Assembly: GCA_905221605.1 (NCBI GenBank)
Contig: CAJNDS010002104.1
Location: 583,001-647,000, forward strand
DNA length: 64,000 bases
Direction of reading: 5' to 3'
From: Symbiodinium natans
Lineage: Eukaryota; Sar; Dinophyceae; Suessiales; Symbiodiniaceae
Shown here: piece by piece, positions 33,340 to 45,120 of the stretch
Numbering within the stretch: position 1 is the first letter of the stretch
Layout of the letters: the number at the start of each line of letters is the position of its first letter
Position numbers and translations under genes: made by a program
The notes under the pieces: generated by a model
What the model was told of the DNA's origin: nothing
The model's database searches: none
The model's input: only the letters and a program-made list of their open reading frames with translations

Positions 33340-34740
33340 CGTCGCGACGCCGCCTGTTCCGCCAAGCAAGCACCTTCCCCCCTCGTGTCCGGTCTCTCGC
33401 TCTGCCCCTATGTATCGTATCCCCGTGCAGCTCTTGTTTGCTTGTTTAGTTTTCGCTCCTACGCGTCATTGCTTGTTCTGGGCTTGGGTCGCCCAAAAAC
33501 CCCGCAGCACAAGGAACAACAGAACAGCTGAAGCAAATTAAAAGTGGTGAGCCATCCATGTTAGGCCAGGGTTGCAGGGTTAAGTTTCAGCATCAGGTAT
33601 TCCCAGCAGGACGCCCTGGAGTATGCATGCCACTTCCCTCAAGCCCTGGGCTCTGCGAAGTGAACAAACATGTTATGGACTAATGCCAGGTTGGTGCAGT
33701 CTTGGGAGCGGCGGTCGTGAGAGCAGCGGGCGGACCTCCATCCCCAAGCCAAGCACACAAGCATGACAAAGCTTGACAAAGCATGACAACATACAATTTC
33801 TCGACCTCTCTGCATTTCGAGAACCAAAGGCACTCTACAGCTCATGTCCTGGCAAGCGCCCTTCTTCGTTGTCGAGTAGCGATGCCCGACTGGGATCTCT
33901 TGCCCACAGGATCTTGATGTCCAGTCTCCTGGGCTTCGGACACAGGTTATCCAAACAGGTGCGCCGGGCCATGCCTCCTCTCACGAGTGCATGAGCCGGC
34001 CAGATGCAGCCAACCGAAGGCAAGCGGCATCGTTTGAATGCGACTGAGGATGGATGTCTCGCGAGCTTGCCATGGCCAACTAGCGCAGGCCGTGTACAAC
34101 CATTTCGAGGTTGCTTGTGGTTCAATGCATGGTGCTACTTCGTTACAGCTTCTCAACCTCTTTTCCTTCGTGGCATCATAATGACTCCAGGCAGGAAGAG
34201 GAGAGGATTGGGGGGGGGAGGGGGTGGGCTCTGTTTCTTTGTTGTAAGAAGCCGCACCGAGACCTCTTCGAAAGGATGCCATCTGTGGAGCGTGCTTCAT
34301 CGTTCATGGGCCGTTGTTCTTGATTCTCCCTTGAAGCTGGCTTTTTTTCTCCAAACTGCGGGGAGGGAACAATCAACACTGGTGCTGGGGCTAGATCCTC
34401 TGAGTGCAATGAGCCCATGACTCGCTGCTGCTACCGTGCGAAGCAACCAAGCCAAGGCAGCCCAAGGCCTCCCTCCTTGTTCCTGTCGTAGCCATGCATG
34501 TGCGCCCCCCTGTTTTTCTTGCCTCTGACAGCTCAGGGCGACAGCGCCACGGTCCTGTCACGACGCCTTCCGGCGGGGGATCCTGCGAGCAGCTTGTCGA
34601 CAAAACGGAGTGCTAGCCAACCCGCTGTGGGATTCAACTCGTGATGCCAGGCCACAGAATAAGAACGAACCACAAAAGAGCCTTCACAGCCCTCCGCACC
34701 CTCTAGATCTTTGCCAGAAGATCACGCTGCCCTTTCTCCC
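33340..34740. other. spacer, no gene recognised
   Basis: Between the unidentified gene and the PhyH stop codon. Open frames are short and without motifs. A G-tract with GGGGGGGGAG character lies near 34210. Confidence 0.4.
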
Positions 34741-34746
34741 ATGTGC

Positions 34747-36340
34747 CTAGCACCCAGCCTCTAAAGGCTGCCAGCGCGTGTCACAGGAAATCCGGAATGA
34801 CCGGGTGCCATTCGGCAGAGTCGTGTGCAGAAGATCCATACCGAAGATCGCCTTAGAACTCAACATGCCAGCAAACCTGTCAGAGAGGCTTTGATGCCCG
34901 ACTCTCATGATTCCCTCTGCTTCGTCTCGAAGGAAAATCTGCTGCATTCGACACAGCTCACCGCATCTCTGCCAAGGGTCCACATCCCCAGAGTCGAAGT
35001 GGCAACTGCGCCATACGCAGCCTCTGCTCTGGATGTTTCAGCGGGCGTTTTAAATCAGATGTTTGCAGCTCAGATTGCTTCATGAAGGGGCTTGCAGGCC
35101 CAACGCACGTTGCCCTCAAGGGCAACTGAACACCCAAGCTACTGAGAAGATGTAAAGGCATCCCACAAACTCAGCTCAAGGTCGGCAATCGTCAGATTTC
35201 AAGGTTGCATCGGCTGCCTTCCGGCAGCGTAAGGGCTCCAGCATCTGAAGCCAGCCAGCCACTCCTGGTGTGGAGTCTGTGACGTGGGGCCAGTGGTGCT
35301 GGAGGAGCTTTGAATGGCTGCGTTGTCTTTGGCCTTGACTGGAAATTGACTTCTTGCTGTTGCATCTTCAACTGTTGGGCGTGTGGTGATCCTCTTCGCC
35401 GTTAGAAGCATTGTGGCCCTCCAGATGTCTCTGGGCATCCCCAATGAAAGAGGCTTCCGCCCCACGCATGGTGCAGGCATTTGTAATGTGAGACTGCAAC
35501 TGACGTTTACAGTTTAAACCACACTGTCCGCTAACCAGATCGATCATGCCGGTTTGCTTTCTCTTGCGGCAGCGTGGACACTCAGGCATGTGGCTTCTGT
35601 CAGGCGTGGTTTTCCGATCAATCTGTTGTTCAGGATGGGAAAGCTACCTCGGATGGTAGAATCGAAGACTCATAGGCATAGGGGGTAGGCCTTTATTCTC
35701 AATCCCGCAAACGACACCTCATATCTACCCTTACCAATATTTACAAGGGACCATATATGCACTCACCGAATAACAGTACAGTAGACCCTACCCCGTATCC
35801 AGGCCCCAAAGTTTGGATAAATCGAGGAAGGTCCAACCGTCCGTCGTGCTCCTCTCCCCATCAGATCCGACACGCCGGTAGTCCTTGAACCTGGGTGTGC
35901 AGAAACTGGCGCAAAGCGGACCAGAGAGACGGTGGCTTCACATTGACTCATCATGCCAGATGAATTTCACTACCTGAGCCAGCGGACCGCTCAATCACTG
36001 CGGGGTTCCTGTGCGAGCCCGGAATCCAGCAAAGGGAGCCCAGCTCCTCCTGTCCACACCTCATTCGCTACATCGAGGGTTGACGAGGTGGAGTGAGGCT
36101 GTTGTTCGGCTTTGTTTGGATAGAACTGCAGCACCAAAAACAGAAGGTGACAGCGGCCACTCCAAGGCTTTCTATGCGCACCTCACGGGCCCAAGTGGGA
36201 TCCAGGCCGTCAGCCGCCGGCCCTCGCCCACGTAAGCACGGTCCATGTGGGGGCCAGTGTAAGTCGAGGGTGGCACAGCCCGCAGCCACTTGTACGCCGT
36301 GGTGACTACCTGGGTGTCGAAATGGTGCAGTACTGCTCCC
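34747..36340 (-). CDS. phytanoyl-CoA dioxygenase (PhyH) family Fe(II)/2-oxoglutarate oxygenase
   Basis: Four exon blocks match the family in order. 36187 to about 36310: AYKWLRAVPPSTYTGPHMDR and GEGRRLTAWIPLGP, with the HxD iron ligands in GPHMDR, then a GTGAGG donor. About 35966-36055: ELGSLCWIPGSHRNPAVIER, the family's PGSHR segment, then GTAGTG. About 35785-35893: FKDYRRVGSDGERSTTDGWT, after CCCAG|G. 34747 to about 34850: AIFGMDLLHTTLPNGTRSFR and ISCDTRWQPLEAG, with the distal His in LLHTT and the C-terminal CDTRWQP signature, then TAG at 34747-34749. Enzymes of this fold hydroxylate small molecules using O2 and 2-oxoglutarate; the substrate cannot be predicted. An exon may be missing between 34.86 and 35.78 kb (a Cys-rich block MPECPRCRKRK at 35.4-35.6 kb is probably unrelated). 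The N-terminus lies upstream of 36340 and is unresolved. Confidence 0.78.
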
Positions 36341-36344
36341 GGTG

Positions 36345-37165
36345 TCTCGGCAGGCATGACAAGATGTCAAGATAGGCAACATAACAACATAACGTCATGT
36401 GCAGGCAATCAAGTCAAGAAAGCTTCAGGGGCCCAGGAGACCTCCTCAACTTCCAAGAGGTTGGCAGTCGCCTCGAAAAGGCTCGCGTGCTCCAGCACAG
36501 CGACAACCTGCATTCAATTCAAGCTGCCAGCTTACCGTGCCTACCGGCTTACCGAGTCTCGGCAACACGTGCCATCGCCTCTGGCAAGGCCTGAAGGTCC
36601 AAGCGCCGTAGCAGCGAAGGCATTGGCACCTTCCCGGCGTGCCCTACATTGCCCTACATTTGACTGCCAGCAACTGCAGCTTATATTGATGAGGCTTCGA
36701 TCTCCTACAGAGGCAGGCGTGCCTTTCCATCAAGACAGTCTGAGGCGACCAAAGCCATGTCCAAAGCAGCGCCAGGCCTCAAGGTCAGACACGATGGCAA
36801 CCGGTCCAGGCTACCACTTAAGCTTCGAAGCATTGGCCGACCACCTGCGAATGTCCAAGCCGCTTGAGCGCGCTTGCCGAAGAGAGTTCCCGTAACAGCC
36901 TGCAGGCCAACAGGGGACTGCATGGCGGCACTTGCTACAAGCTTGTCCTTTGATAATCCCGCACTCGGCCGAGTCCTGATTGAAACGAAGCTGCCTTCGA
37001 GCACTTAACCAACAACCACAACAGCTGCAATCTGCGATCCTCTTTCAAGCAAAAGGTGGCCTCATGCGGGCCGCGCATACAAGTGCAGTTGGCAGCAGCC
37101 CACGCAGCACCACCAAGCCCTCCTGAGAAGCACGGCTTTTTGGCAGTGTCACGTGCAAGTCTCGG
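36345..37165. other. 5' region of the PhyH gene or spacer
   Basis: It should contain the missing N-terminal exons of the PhyH gene. Minus-strand frames near 36.7-36.95 kb are open but carry no recognisable PhyH N-terminal motif. Confidence 0.35.
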
Positions 37166-37170
37166 TCTTT

Positions 37171-37265
37171 ATGTGGGGGTTTCCGAGACAGGGGTACCCT
37201 TTTGGGAGTTCCTGTAATAAGGATTCTACTACTTGGCGGTATAATGTGGTATCCTGATTAGTGTG
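37171..37265. mobile_element. MITE-like element, right end replaced by a poly-C tract
   Basis: ATGTGGGGGTTTCCGAGACA, then GGGTACCCTTTTGGG, then GGATTCTACTACTTGG and GGTATAATG follow the order of motifs in the intact 44,068-44,174 element. The expected right inverted repeat is missing and a 32-nt C tract begins at about 37270. Confidence 0.65.
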
Positions 37266-37266
37266 A

Positions 37267-37269
<3 letters not shown>

Positions 37270-37301
<32 letters not shown>
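37270..37301. repeat. 32-nt poly-C tract
   Basis: Uninterrupted C run; the longest homopolymer in the window. Exact length may be affected by sequencing. Confidence 0.9.
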
Positions 37302-37302
<1 letters not shown>

Positions 37303-37436
37303 ACTAAATCCACCCCCGTAATAGTGTTAAAAAAAAAGGGACCCCCCCAAACTAATTTTCGGCCCCGGGCCCCCCCCCACCGGCTCCTCTTCATTTCCTC
37401 TTCGCTCCTCTTCCCTCTCCTCTTCCTCTCCTCTTC

Positions 37437-37799
37437 CCCCCGAAAACCTTGACATTATTGTGGGGGTGCAATTTTTTTTTAATGGGGTTCGGGGCAGCAC
37501 GTGGACTACCCCCTTCAAAATTTGATGGCTAGGCCTCCTCAGATAAGCGAAGTCATAAGGAATCCTTGTTTTCCGGCCTGGTCGTCGACCCTGAACCCGG
37601 GAAGCTTGAAGGCGCGCCCCCCCGCCCCCCTCCCCCCGAAAACCTTGACAGTATTGTGGGGGTGCAATTTTTTTTTAATGGGCTTCGGGGCAGCACGTGG
37701 ACTACCCCCTTCAAAATTTGATGGCTAGGCCTCCTCAGATAAGCGAAGTCATAAGGAATCCTTGTTTTCAGGCCTGGTCGTAGACCCTGAACCCGGGAA
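37437..37799. repeat. 196-bp direct tandem repeat, two copies
   Basis: CGAAAACCTTGACATTATTG at 37441 recurs as CGAAAACCTTGACAGTATTG at 37637. About 165 bp of each unit are nearly identical up to CCTGAACCCGGGAAG. Diverged fragments of the same start (CGAAAAACTTTACTTTATTG) follow at about 37900. Confidence 0.95.
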
Positions 37800-38204
37800 G
37801 TTGGGGATGACAGCTCAGAACTCCGACTTGAAGCTGCTCTTCTTTTGCTCTTTTCTTTCATCATCTTCTTCTCTTTTTTCTCTGTTCCGAAACCCATGCC
37901 CGAAAAACTTTACTTTATTGTGGGGGGGCAATCGAATTTGGGTCGCCTGAATAATTTTTGGAAAACTTTTCATTATTGAGGGGGTCCAGACTAATCAGGA
38001 TACGACATTATTGAGGGTGCCCCTATATGGAGAATACCCATTCCCACAACTTCAAACCAATCCTAAGGATCGAACATCAAGATCAAGGATCCACCCAGCT
38101 CCTCGTGTAAAAGCTCCCGGGCACGGCTCCAAACACAGTGCCGGCGTTTCTTGGCAATCGCGGGGCTGCTCGCTAACGCAAATACAGATGACTGCAACAT
38201 GTAT

Positions 38205-38273
38205 ATGGATATGCATACATATATATATATGGCAGGTTATATGTACATACCATGCACATGAGAAAATGCAGAA

Positions 38274-38304
<31 letters not shown>

Positions 38305-38370
38305 CAAAAATATGTGTGTATGTATATCATATAATATAGAGAGAGAGATTTGTACATATACACATACACA
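38205..38370. repeat. (TA)n-rich compound microsatellite
   Basis: ATATATATAT and GTATATATATATATAT tracts alternate with GTGTATGT tracts. No coding content. Confidence 0.95.
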
Positions 38371-38538
38371 CAATCCTTCTGTTTGCAGAAAATTGGGGCA
38401 CCGAGGTGCCTGTCATTGCCCGTCCCTTCCAAGTTTGCACAAGGCTCCGTCACCTGAAGCTCCGGGCTCTGTCGGCCGCCAACCTCTGCCAGAAGAGAGC
38501 CCCCCGGGCATCGAATGTTCAGAGCCTGGTCAAGATCG

Positions 38539-38636
38539 CGGGGTTTCCGAAACTCGGGGTACTTTGTTGGGTCCTTATTCCAAGGGAACCCTACTACTTA
38601 AGCTCTATATTGGGGATCCCTTATTATCGTAAAACA
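38539..38636. mobile_element. MITE-like element, second full-length but diverged copy
   Basis: Left end CGGGGTTTCCGAAAC, internal CCCTACTACTTAAGCTCTAT and GGGGATCCC, right end TTATTATCGTAAAACAC. Same motif order and length (about 98 bp) as 44,068-44,174. Confidence 0.65.
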
Positions 38637-38721
38637 CATCTCTGAAGCTTGACGGCGCCATCGGGAATCGGCACAGGCTGGGGACAGGCACCGCGAAAGC
38701 TACGCAACCCATCCCTCTCAC

Positions 38722-38817
38722 CTCGCTGCGGTCACGCAAACCAGCACGTCTCTTCGAAGCTGCCGGCCGCTTCGCGACTCGTGCCGCCGGTTTTTTGGAA
38801 AGTGCTCGTGGAGCCAT
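38722..38817 (-). CDS. possible first exon of a Lys/Arg/Ala-rich protein
   Basis: ATG at 38817 opens MAPRALSKKPAARVAKRPAA, then SKRRAGLRDRSE, ending exactly at a canonical GTGAGA donor (38716-38721). The composition resembles basic N-termini seen in many dinoflagellate proteins, including retroelement ORFs. No downstream exon was identified with confidence. It could equally be chance. Confidence 0.3.
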
Positions 38818-38829
38818 CCGGAAGCACTT

Positions 38830-39024
38830 GTGTTTGCAGCTGCAACTAACAAAACGCCAGCGTAATCGAACCAAATCCTGAACCTATAGCCCCAAGCCAC
38901 CAAGCCCTGTGCCAGCACGCCGAACCTCGCTGGTTCTCTGGTTACTGTGTTGTCATGTTCTTTGGGTTGGGTTCTGGGCTTGAACATCAGCAGCAGCAAC
39001 AGCAAAACCGAAAAAGAAAAAAAA

Positions 39025-39060
<36 letters not shown>

Positions 39061-40160
39061 AAACCATACCCAAACAGGGCGACCCAACTCGCGATCAAGG
39101 TGGTTTGGGGCTTGGGGAGGTTGCGATGCTTCAGAGTCTGCTACGGCTACGACTAACGGACCCTCGTTTTATGCTGCCCAGAAGAGGCCTTCTGCACAGC
39201 ACCTCCCTGAAGGACTCCAAGCAACTCCTTCATGTTAGAGTTGGGATAGCTTGCTGTACGGCACTGCTCTCGTGCTGATGTGACAGCACCACTCTGAGTG
39301 ATACCAAACATGCACAAAAGCTTTTGCCGTTGTCGTGGGCCAAGAACCCAGATCCAAAAAAACAACTCAACATGAAACCCCGGCAGCTGGCCTGCTCGCC
39401 TTCACACGAAGGACCCATTGTTCTGCATACGATGGTCTGTCCCGTGCCAAGCGTGCAATGGCAAAGGTATGACTATCACGATGACTCTGGTGATGGGCAT
39501 GGTGACCCCCCTCCTCCCCCCCTCCTCCACCTCCCTCCTCCCCTCCGCTGCCCCCCTCCTCCCCCCCTCCCCCCCTCCTCCCCCCCCCCCCCCCGTCCTC
39601 CCCTCCTCCCCCCTCCTCCCCTCCTCCCCTCCTCCCGTCCGGGATTCGGGGCGTCGAGGGTCCCCCCCCCCCACCCCGCCCTCATGCCACGATCTGCTTG
39701 TGGTCGGCTGAGATACACATCCCCAGACGAACGCCTGCTCCCCTTGCTATTGCTGCCACATAAACGAACCCATGTTTTAGCTTAGGGTGCGGGGATCGCG
39801 CTCAACCTTCACAGACTTCCTATACCATTGCATAATTCTAGATTCGAGAACCCCCCACAAGAACACACAAATTGGTTGGTAACTGGAGGTCGAGCCCCCT
39901 TTTTCCGGTCTGAAGTTGCTCTAAAGCCTCAGTCAAGCTTTCCGCCGCTTCGCGCGATCGCTTTGTCGCGCCGGCAGCAGTGTCGGCCAGGCTGCTTTCG
40001 GACACGGCTCCTTACTTCCACTTCAAGGAACACAAGCTTTGGCTAAGCAAGTCGAAGTACAAAAAGTTCCACAAGGCATATGAAGCTAGCTTATGGCCTC
40101 CGGCATGGGCTTCTTTGCATGACCTAGCATGTACTGCATTCCCTCCTGCCCGGCTGAGGC
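38830..40160. other. low-complexity spacer
   Basis: Contains an A-rich/(AC)n tract at about 39010-39060 and a CT/C-rich tract at 39508-39675 (CCTCCCC units with runs of 10 or more C). No gene recognised. Frames across the C-rich tract are artefacts of composition. Confidence 0.5.
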
Positions 40161-40165
40161 TGTCA

Positions 40166-43100
40166 TTACTTTGGTTGGCTTGCAGCTGCCTCCTTCTCCA
40201 TGTCCAAGCTTCTTAGCTTGTCCTCCACCTGAGGACACATCATGGAGGCGCAGTCTAGATGTACCAAAGGTGGCTCTGATACACCAGTAACTTGCCAGAG
40301 GTAGAACATGAGAGGTAGCAACCCCTGGCAGGTAAGGTTGTGTGCAGACAAACCCTTCAAAACACCGCCGTCTCACCTCAGCCAAGGCACCCACTCCAGC
40401 ACCCACAACTCCTCTCCGGCAGGTTCCTCGGCGCGCAGCCGCCGAACTTCTTCCGCGGCGCAGGTCAGCATGTCTAGCCAGCCTCTTGAGGAGATCCAAT
40501 GAGAAAGTTGGAACGACGATGATATCTGAATTTGATCAACTCCAGAGCTGGACATTCGAGGAGAGCCCATCAGAGCAGCGTAAGCCAATAGCACATGAGC
40601 AATGCGGCCGATGCTGACGCCAACGCTACAGTGCCGATGCTTGCACCAAGAGTAGCTCCACCCACCGGAAACCTAGACGACACATCTCCCTGTTCAAACT
40701 TTGAACACTTGCACTTGCTAGACTTCGGGCACAACCAGGTCACCAGGAACATCCATTCCACAATTCGCTCTCCTTGGTTCTGGCTCTGTTGAAGCTGCGG
40801 GCGGCTATCAAAGAGCCCATGCTGTAGTGACTATAGTGTGCACCCGTCATTAAGAAAGGGGTACTTCAGCCTGAGCTGGGGTTTGCGACCAAACAGAAAC
40901 GCAAACCCATGTTGAAATGAATCATCTTCCAACCAATCCAAATCCAAACCGCTCGCTCAGTGCTCCTGAGACCACCCATGGACACCACTCACTATGTTCA
41001 CGGAAGCTGTTGCATCTGCGAATCATCAGGACCTGGCACTGTTCTAGGAACTCGTCCGGTGAGTCGAAGGTGTCCTGCAAGTCTCCGATCCTGAGCTAAT
41101 CGGAGAGCCACATCGATCTTATGGCTGCCATTATGCAGCATCATCCGCATTGGGGCTTCTTGAGATCCGAGGTTAGCACTCCTTGCGATGGCCAGCACGG
41201 AATGTTTCAGACTACTTGCAAGCAAATCCTGCAGGCAGGTTTATCCCCAAACAAGCTCAATACCAATCACGAGGCACGTGTCTTTTCGCGGACAGACTGC
41301 CACTCGGACCGAAGAAATGTCCACACTTGCACCGCATTCGAGGCCTGTGGCAGACTTGCTCTGCTTGCATGTTCGGCTGAGGCCATGGGCGGCACCATTT
41401 AGAAATTGCGAAACCTCCAGGGCTCCTCTTCACCCCTTTTGGCATGGATGCACCTGCCGCCAATCACTCTTCGACATCTCAGTGGCGGGCATTAAGCCAG
41501 TTGTGGTTGATGGAGATCGTCATAGTGAGGTTCTCCACCTGGAGATTTACATGGCTGACCTCACCTTCAGCTGCTCCCAAATATACTGTCCCATCAGCTG
41601 CGGAAATTCATCTGATCGCTGATTCACAAGTCAGTTGCAGTACCCCCACCTCGTGATACCAGCCGCTGGGCACAAACATCAGCTCCCCTTCCTCTTGGAA
41701 GGCCTCTAGCCTCGGGCACGAACTCTCATGCCTCTTTTGAGCGATCTCACGGGGGCAGAGGCCACGCGCTTGGGGGCATGTACTAGTTGCCCCTCAGGCT
41801 TGGCATATGGGCGTAGAGATCGCGTCCAGAAGCTGCGGCATCGGCAGAATACAACCATGAGACGATTAAGTTCATAATAGTATAACAAGCTCATAGATAC
41901 TAAGGTCATAAATACCTAGAAGGTAAAAACCATTAAGTTTCTAAGGCAAAGCCTTGAAGAAGCTCCAAGAATATCTCCTCTCCAATCTTTTTATTCCCCC
42001 CCTTGCGCCTGCGGTCCCAGGCCTCCTGGAGCCCTGGAAAGCGCTGCCACCAGCCTTCGCAACGGCGCTGCGGCTGGGCGCTCTCGGCCGCATTCCCGAA
42101 CCTTTGGGGGGTTTGGGGGTTTGGGGGGGGGTCAGGGTCAGGGTGGGGCCAAAACACTCGCATGGAGAGCTGGGAGGGATGATTCTTTTTTCAAGCACAG
42201 GAGGTGTCTGGCAACTTCTTGGCATCTGCCCACGGCTCATATTTAAAGAAAAAACCGAACCTGATCACGTTCTGACTTCTGTTGCTTGCACTCAGCTCCG
42301 GCCCACTGCCCACTCTGATCAGAACCCGGCAGGGGACGAGTCCAGAAGCTTCTGGCTAACATCCGGCGGGTAGAAGATCCAGTGCTTCCGGCCACAGATG
42401 TTGGCGGACCAGGAATGGGAGAACAGCACGTCGTGGTGCAGTGGCGTGCGAGTTCCCCTGACAAGCAACACAGGAACTCTCGGACCCTGGGGAGCTTTCG
42501 ACCATGGGCTGCAACTGCGGAGTGCTGCAAACCAAAGCTGATGACAGGAAGTCCAAAGCTGCAGCAATGCCAGTACTCGACCCAAACTCTGTCTGACATG
42601 GTTCATCAACGAGAGCTAAATGCCGCCAGGCACGCAACTCCCACATAGGAGAAGCGATAGTCATCCTGAAAGGGGTGTCTTATGTCTGGGAATGGCAACG
42701 ACACGAAGCGGAGAATCAACTTGAACGTCCTTGTCAGCAAGGCCATCCGAGCAGCGATCTAGGACGTCTAGGAACAGTGTCTCACTACTGTACATACATT
42801 GTACACCGGGTAGCATGTCGATATTGCTCTGCTGGTCCTTTCCAGTGGCTCTGTCCATGTGCAGGTTCAGCCAATCCTCAACGGCATGATTCAGTCCATT
42901 TTCGTGGACAGGTTCTGACACATTGCACTTTTCGGAGCTACTTACTGTGCTTGCTCCAACTGCTGTGTCCTGTTGAAGCCGAGAAACGTGCACCGGCGCC
43001 GACAGGTAGTCGGGGGCTTCATAAGGCACCTCAGCCAGCAGCAACAAGATGTATCCAGTGTGAACCAAGTGCTTTTGAAGGCGGGAAGAAAGGCTCTAGA

Positions 43101-43343
43101 GAAGCGACTACCCAGGCTGATTCAAAAGGCAACATCGCAGACCACCAGAAACCTCATGGTGCCTCCGTCCAGCCGAGCCCTGAAATCAATTTCAGCCGAG
43201 GATTGCAACACAGAACTGTGCGCGAGACCTCGCGTAAGATTTGAAACAACCTCGAACCTTGAAATCATTCTCTGTGCCCCGCACCTCTAGGCCAAGGGAG
43301 CGGCAAGCGTCTACCAGGTGCCAATCTTTGAGGTAAAGCGCCC
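40166..43343 (-). CDS. JMJD4: JmjC-domain hydroxylase, JMJD4-like
   Basis: Human JMJD4 is an Fe(II)/2-oxoglutarate lysyl hydroxylase that modifies translation release factor eRF1. Exon blocks here, in order: 43315-43343 (ALYLKDWHL), about 43000-43040 (VPYEAPDYLSA), about 42840-42880 (DWLNLHMDRA), about 42640-42670 (DDYRFSYVG), about 42340-42465 (GTRTPLHHDVLFSHSWSANI, CGRKHWIFYPPD), about 41650-41725 (EEGELMFVPSGWYHE), 41491-41538 (VENLTMTISINHNWLN), about 41280-41344 (ASNAVQVWTFLRSEWQSVRE), 40993-41074 (DTFDSPDEFLEQCQVLMIRR), about 40377-40498 (GWLDMLTCAAEEVRRLRAEE) and 40166-40228 (VEDKLRSLDMEKEAAASQPK, TAA). Iron ligands: HHD in TPLHHDV and the His of INHNW; CGRK-W-PP and VPSGW are JMJD4 hallmarks. 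Donors are mixed GT and GC. The N-terminal exon(s) upstream of 43343 were not found. The last two exons are assigned by position more than by similarity. Confidence 0.85.
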
Positions 43344-43399
43344 CTGCCATCAAGTCTCTGATAACTCGTGGCTCATGGTACTTGGGGGGGGGGGGGGTG

Positions 43400-45110
43400 G
43401 ATTTGGACGGTGCGGCGTTGGCTTCCCCTCCGGCCCAACAACCCGACGATTTTGACTTTGAAAGGGCGCACACCGCCCCAAAACCATTCGCACTTCAAGC
43501 CTTCTGCTGCTCTACACACACAAGAGGCTGCTTGCAGCAAGGGTTTTACCCATACGATGGCCCAACACAAGTCGCCACGCTCTTTGGTCCAAAGGCTGCA
43601 AACGGCAGCAGCACATGAAGCGCCAGGGGACCACAATGCAGCTATCCAGCCATTTCCCATGAAGAACCATGCCCGCATCGTGCTAGTGGCTTTGCCCGAC
43701 ATAGTCCAGACAAGCCCTGGCCTTCCGGAGGGACGGTGCCCGCGGCCCAGCGGAAGTAGTCGCCCACGTCCTGAAACATCAACGGATCGGTTCCAAGCCT
43801 GACCATGCTTACTTTGAGAGGGTGACGGTTGAATCTGAGATCAGACTGCAGCACCCCTTTGCAGTGCAAGCACAGCTGAATCCAGCCAAGAAAGGAAATA
43901 TCATGGACTGCGGCATGCTGGTGCTGGACAGCATGCATGAAGCAAAGCTGAATTGGATTAACATGGCAGGAACTCACGTAAACTCCCTCTCTGCCGGAGG
44001 TCCCATGATTGAATGTCATAGTCATGGCCGCAGTCGACCACTGGGCCCGTCACCCCTGGTCAGCAGAATATGGGGGTTTCCGAAAATAGGGGTGCCCCTT
44101 TTGGGGATCCCTTTAAGGGGATTCTATTCTCTTTGGGGTATAAAAAGGGTCCCTTATTTCGTAAACCCCCATATAGCACAAGGTAACAAAGGACAGCGCG
44201 GTTGACACACGGAGAGCCATGCTTTGCTGAGCTGTGGCAGCGCCTTGGAAGTCTTCGGCAAGCTTTTGGAGGTTCGGCCCGCCATCTGCACACCGCCATT
44301 GTGAGTATGCAGGCCATGAGGAGACCAGGTCCAGAAGAATGACCGGCCTTGCAGCACAAAGGGGATGCCAAGAAAAAAACAGGAAAAGGGGAGAAAGAAA
44401 GGGCGTGAGGCGTGAGCCAAGTCAGTCTCTGGCCTGCCCACTGCAGCATACTGCTCGATGAACAACTTCGTCGACAGATCGCTGCCGCTGACCCTCTGGA
44501 CAGAGGCAGGATCTGCCCCTCGCGCCATTGCTGGGTTATTGAGGGGCCCATGCTGGAGCCATAGGACGAAGAGTCATCTGAAAGAGTCCAGTTCACAGCT
44601 GCAGTGCCGATTTCAACCCTGCTCTTCGACGTGCCCAGGGACAATGAAGGAGACTTTTAGGGGGTTTTTGAGCCCCTGGAAACCTTGCATTGACCCATCC
44701 CCTGACATGGAGTTCGTCGCCGAGCCGACGGTGAAGATTCGAGGTATGCTGCGTTGTTTTCTGACCAGACAGCTGCCGAAAAGCCACAGGGCTCGCACAT
44801 GCTCAGAATGGCTTCGTGCAGAATGGATGCGACTTGGTATTTGCGTTTAGCTGGCTGAGGTGCTACGAATATTCATAACCTGAACCCAAAACTCTCTAGA
44901 CCTGAACGCAACGCACGTGTCAATCACTTGGCGAGAGGGCTTGCGTGGCTTGCCTTGGGCTAGCGAGCTAGTGTCGTGTGTGATATTCAAGCTTCTCCGC
45001 GCTGCATCCCTGCGCAGATCATGTGACCAAAAGGGGGCTATTGAGCTTTCTACAGGACAGCTCTCGGATCTCGGCCTCCCCAAACCACCCGTGACCACAC
45101 CCACGTACGT
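43400..45110. other. spacer/5' region of the JMJD4-like gene
   Basis: A MITE-like element lies at 44068-44174, and a 12-nt G tract at about 43385. Frames at 44.2-44.8 kb on the minus strand are open but unrecognised. The missing JMJD4 N-terminal exons should lie in 43.4-44.0 kb. Confidence 0.4.
44068..44174. mobile_element. MITE-like element, intact copy with ~20-bp terminal inverted repeats
   Basis: Left end ATATGGGGGTTTCCGAAAAT; right end, read in reverse complement, ATATGGGGGTTTACGAAATA. The 107-bp interior is built from GGGATCCC and CCCTTTAAGGGG palindromes plus GGGGTATAAAAAGG. No coding capacity. ATAT at both ends could be part of the inverted repeat or a target-site duplication. Confidence 0.8.
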
Positions 45111-45120
45111 TTTCCTTTCC

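Noticed and set aside
39402-39720. Gly/Glu/Arg- and Pro-rich frames across the CT-rich tract
   Set aside because: Low-complexity translation in several frames on both strands.
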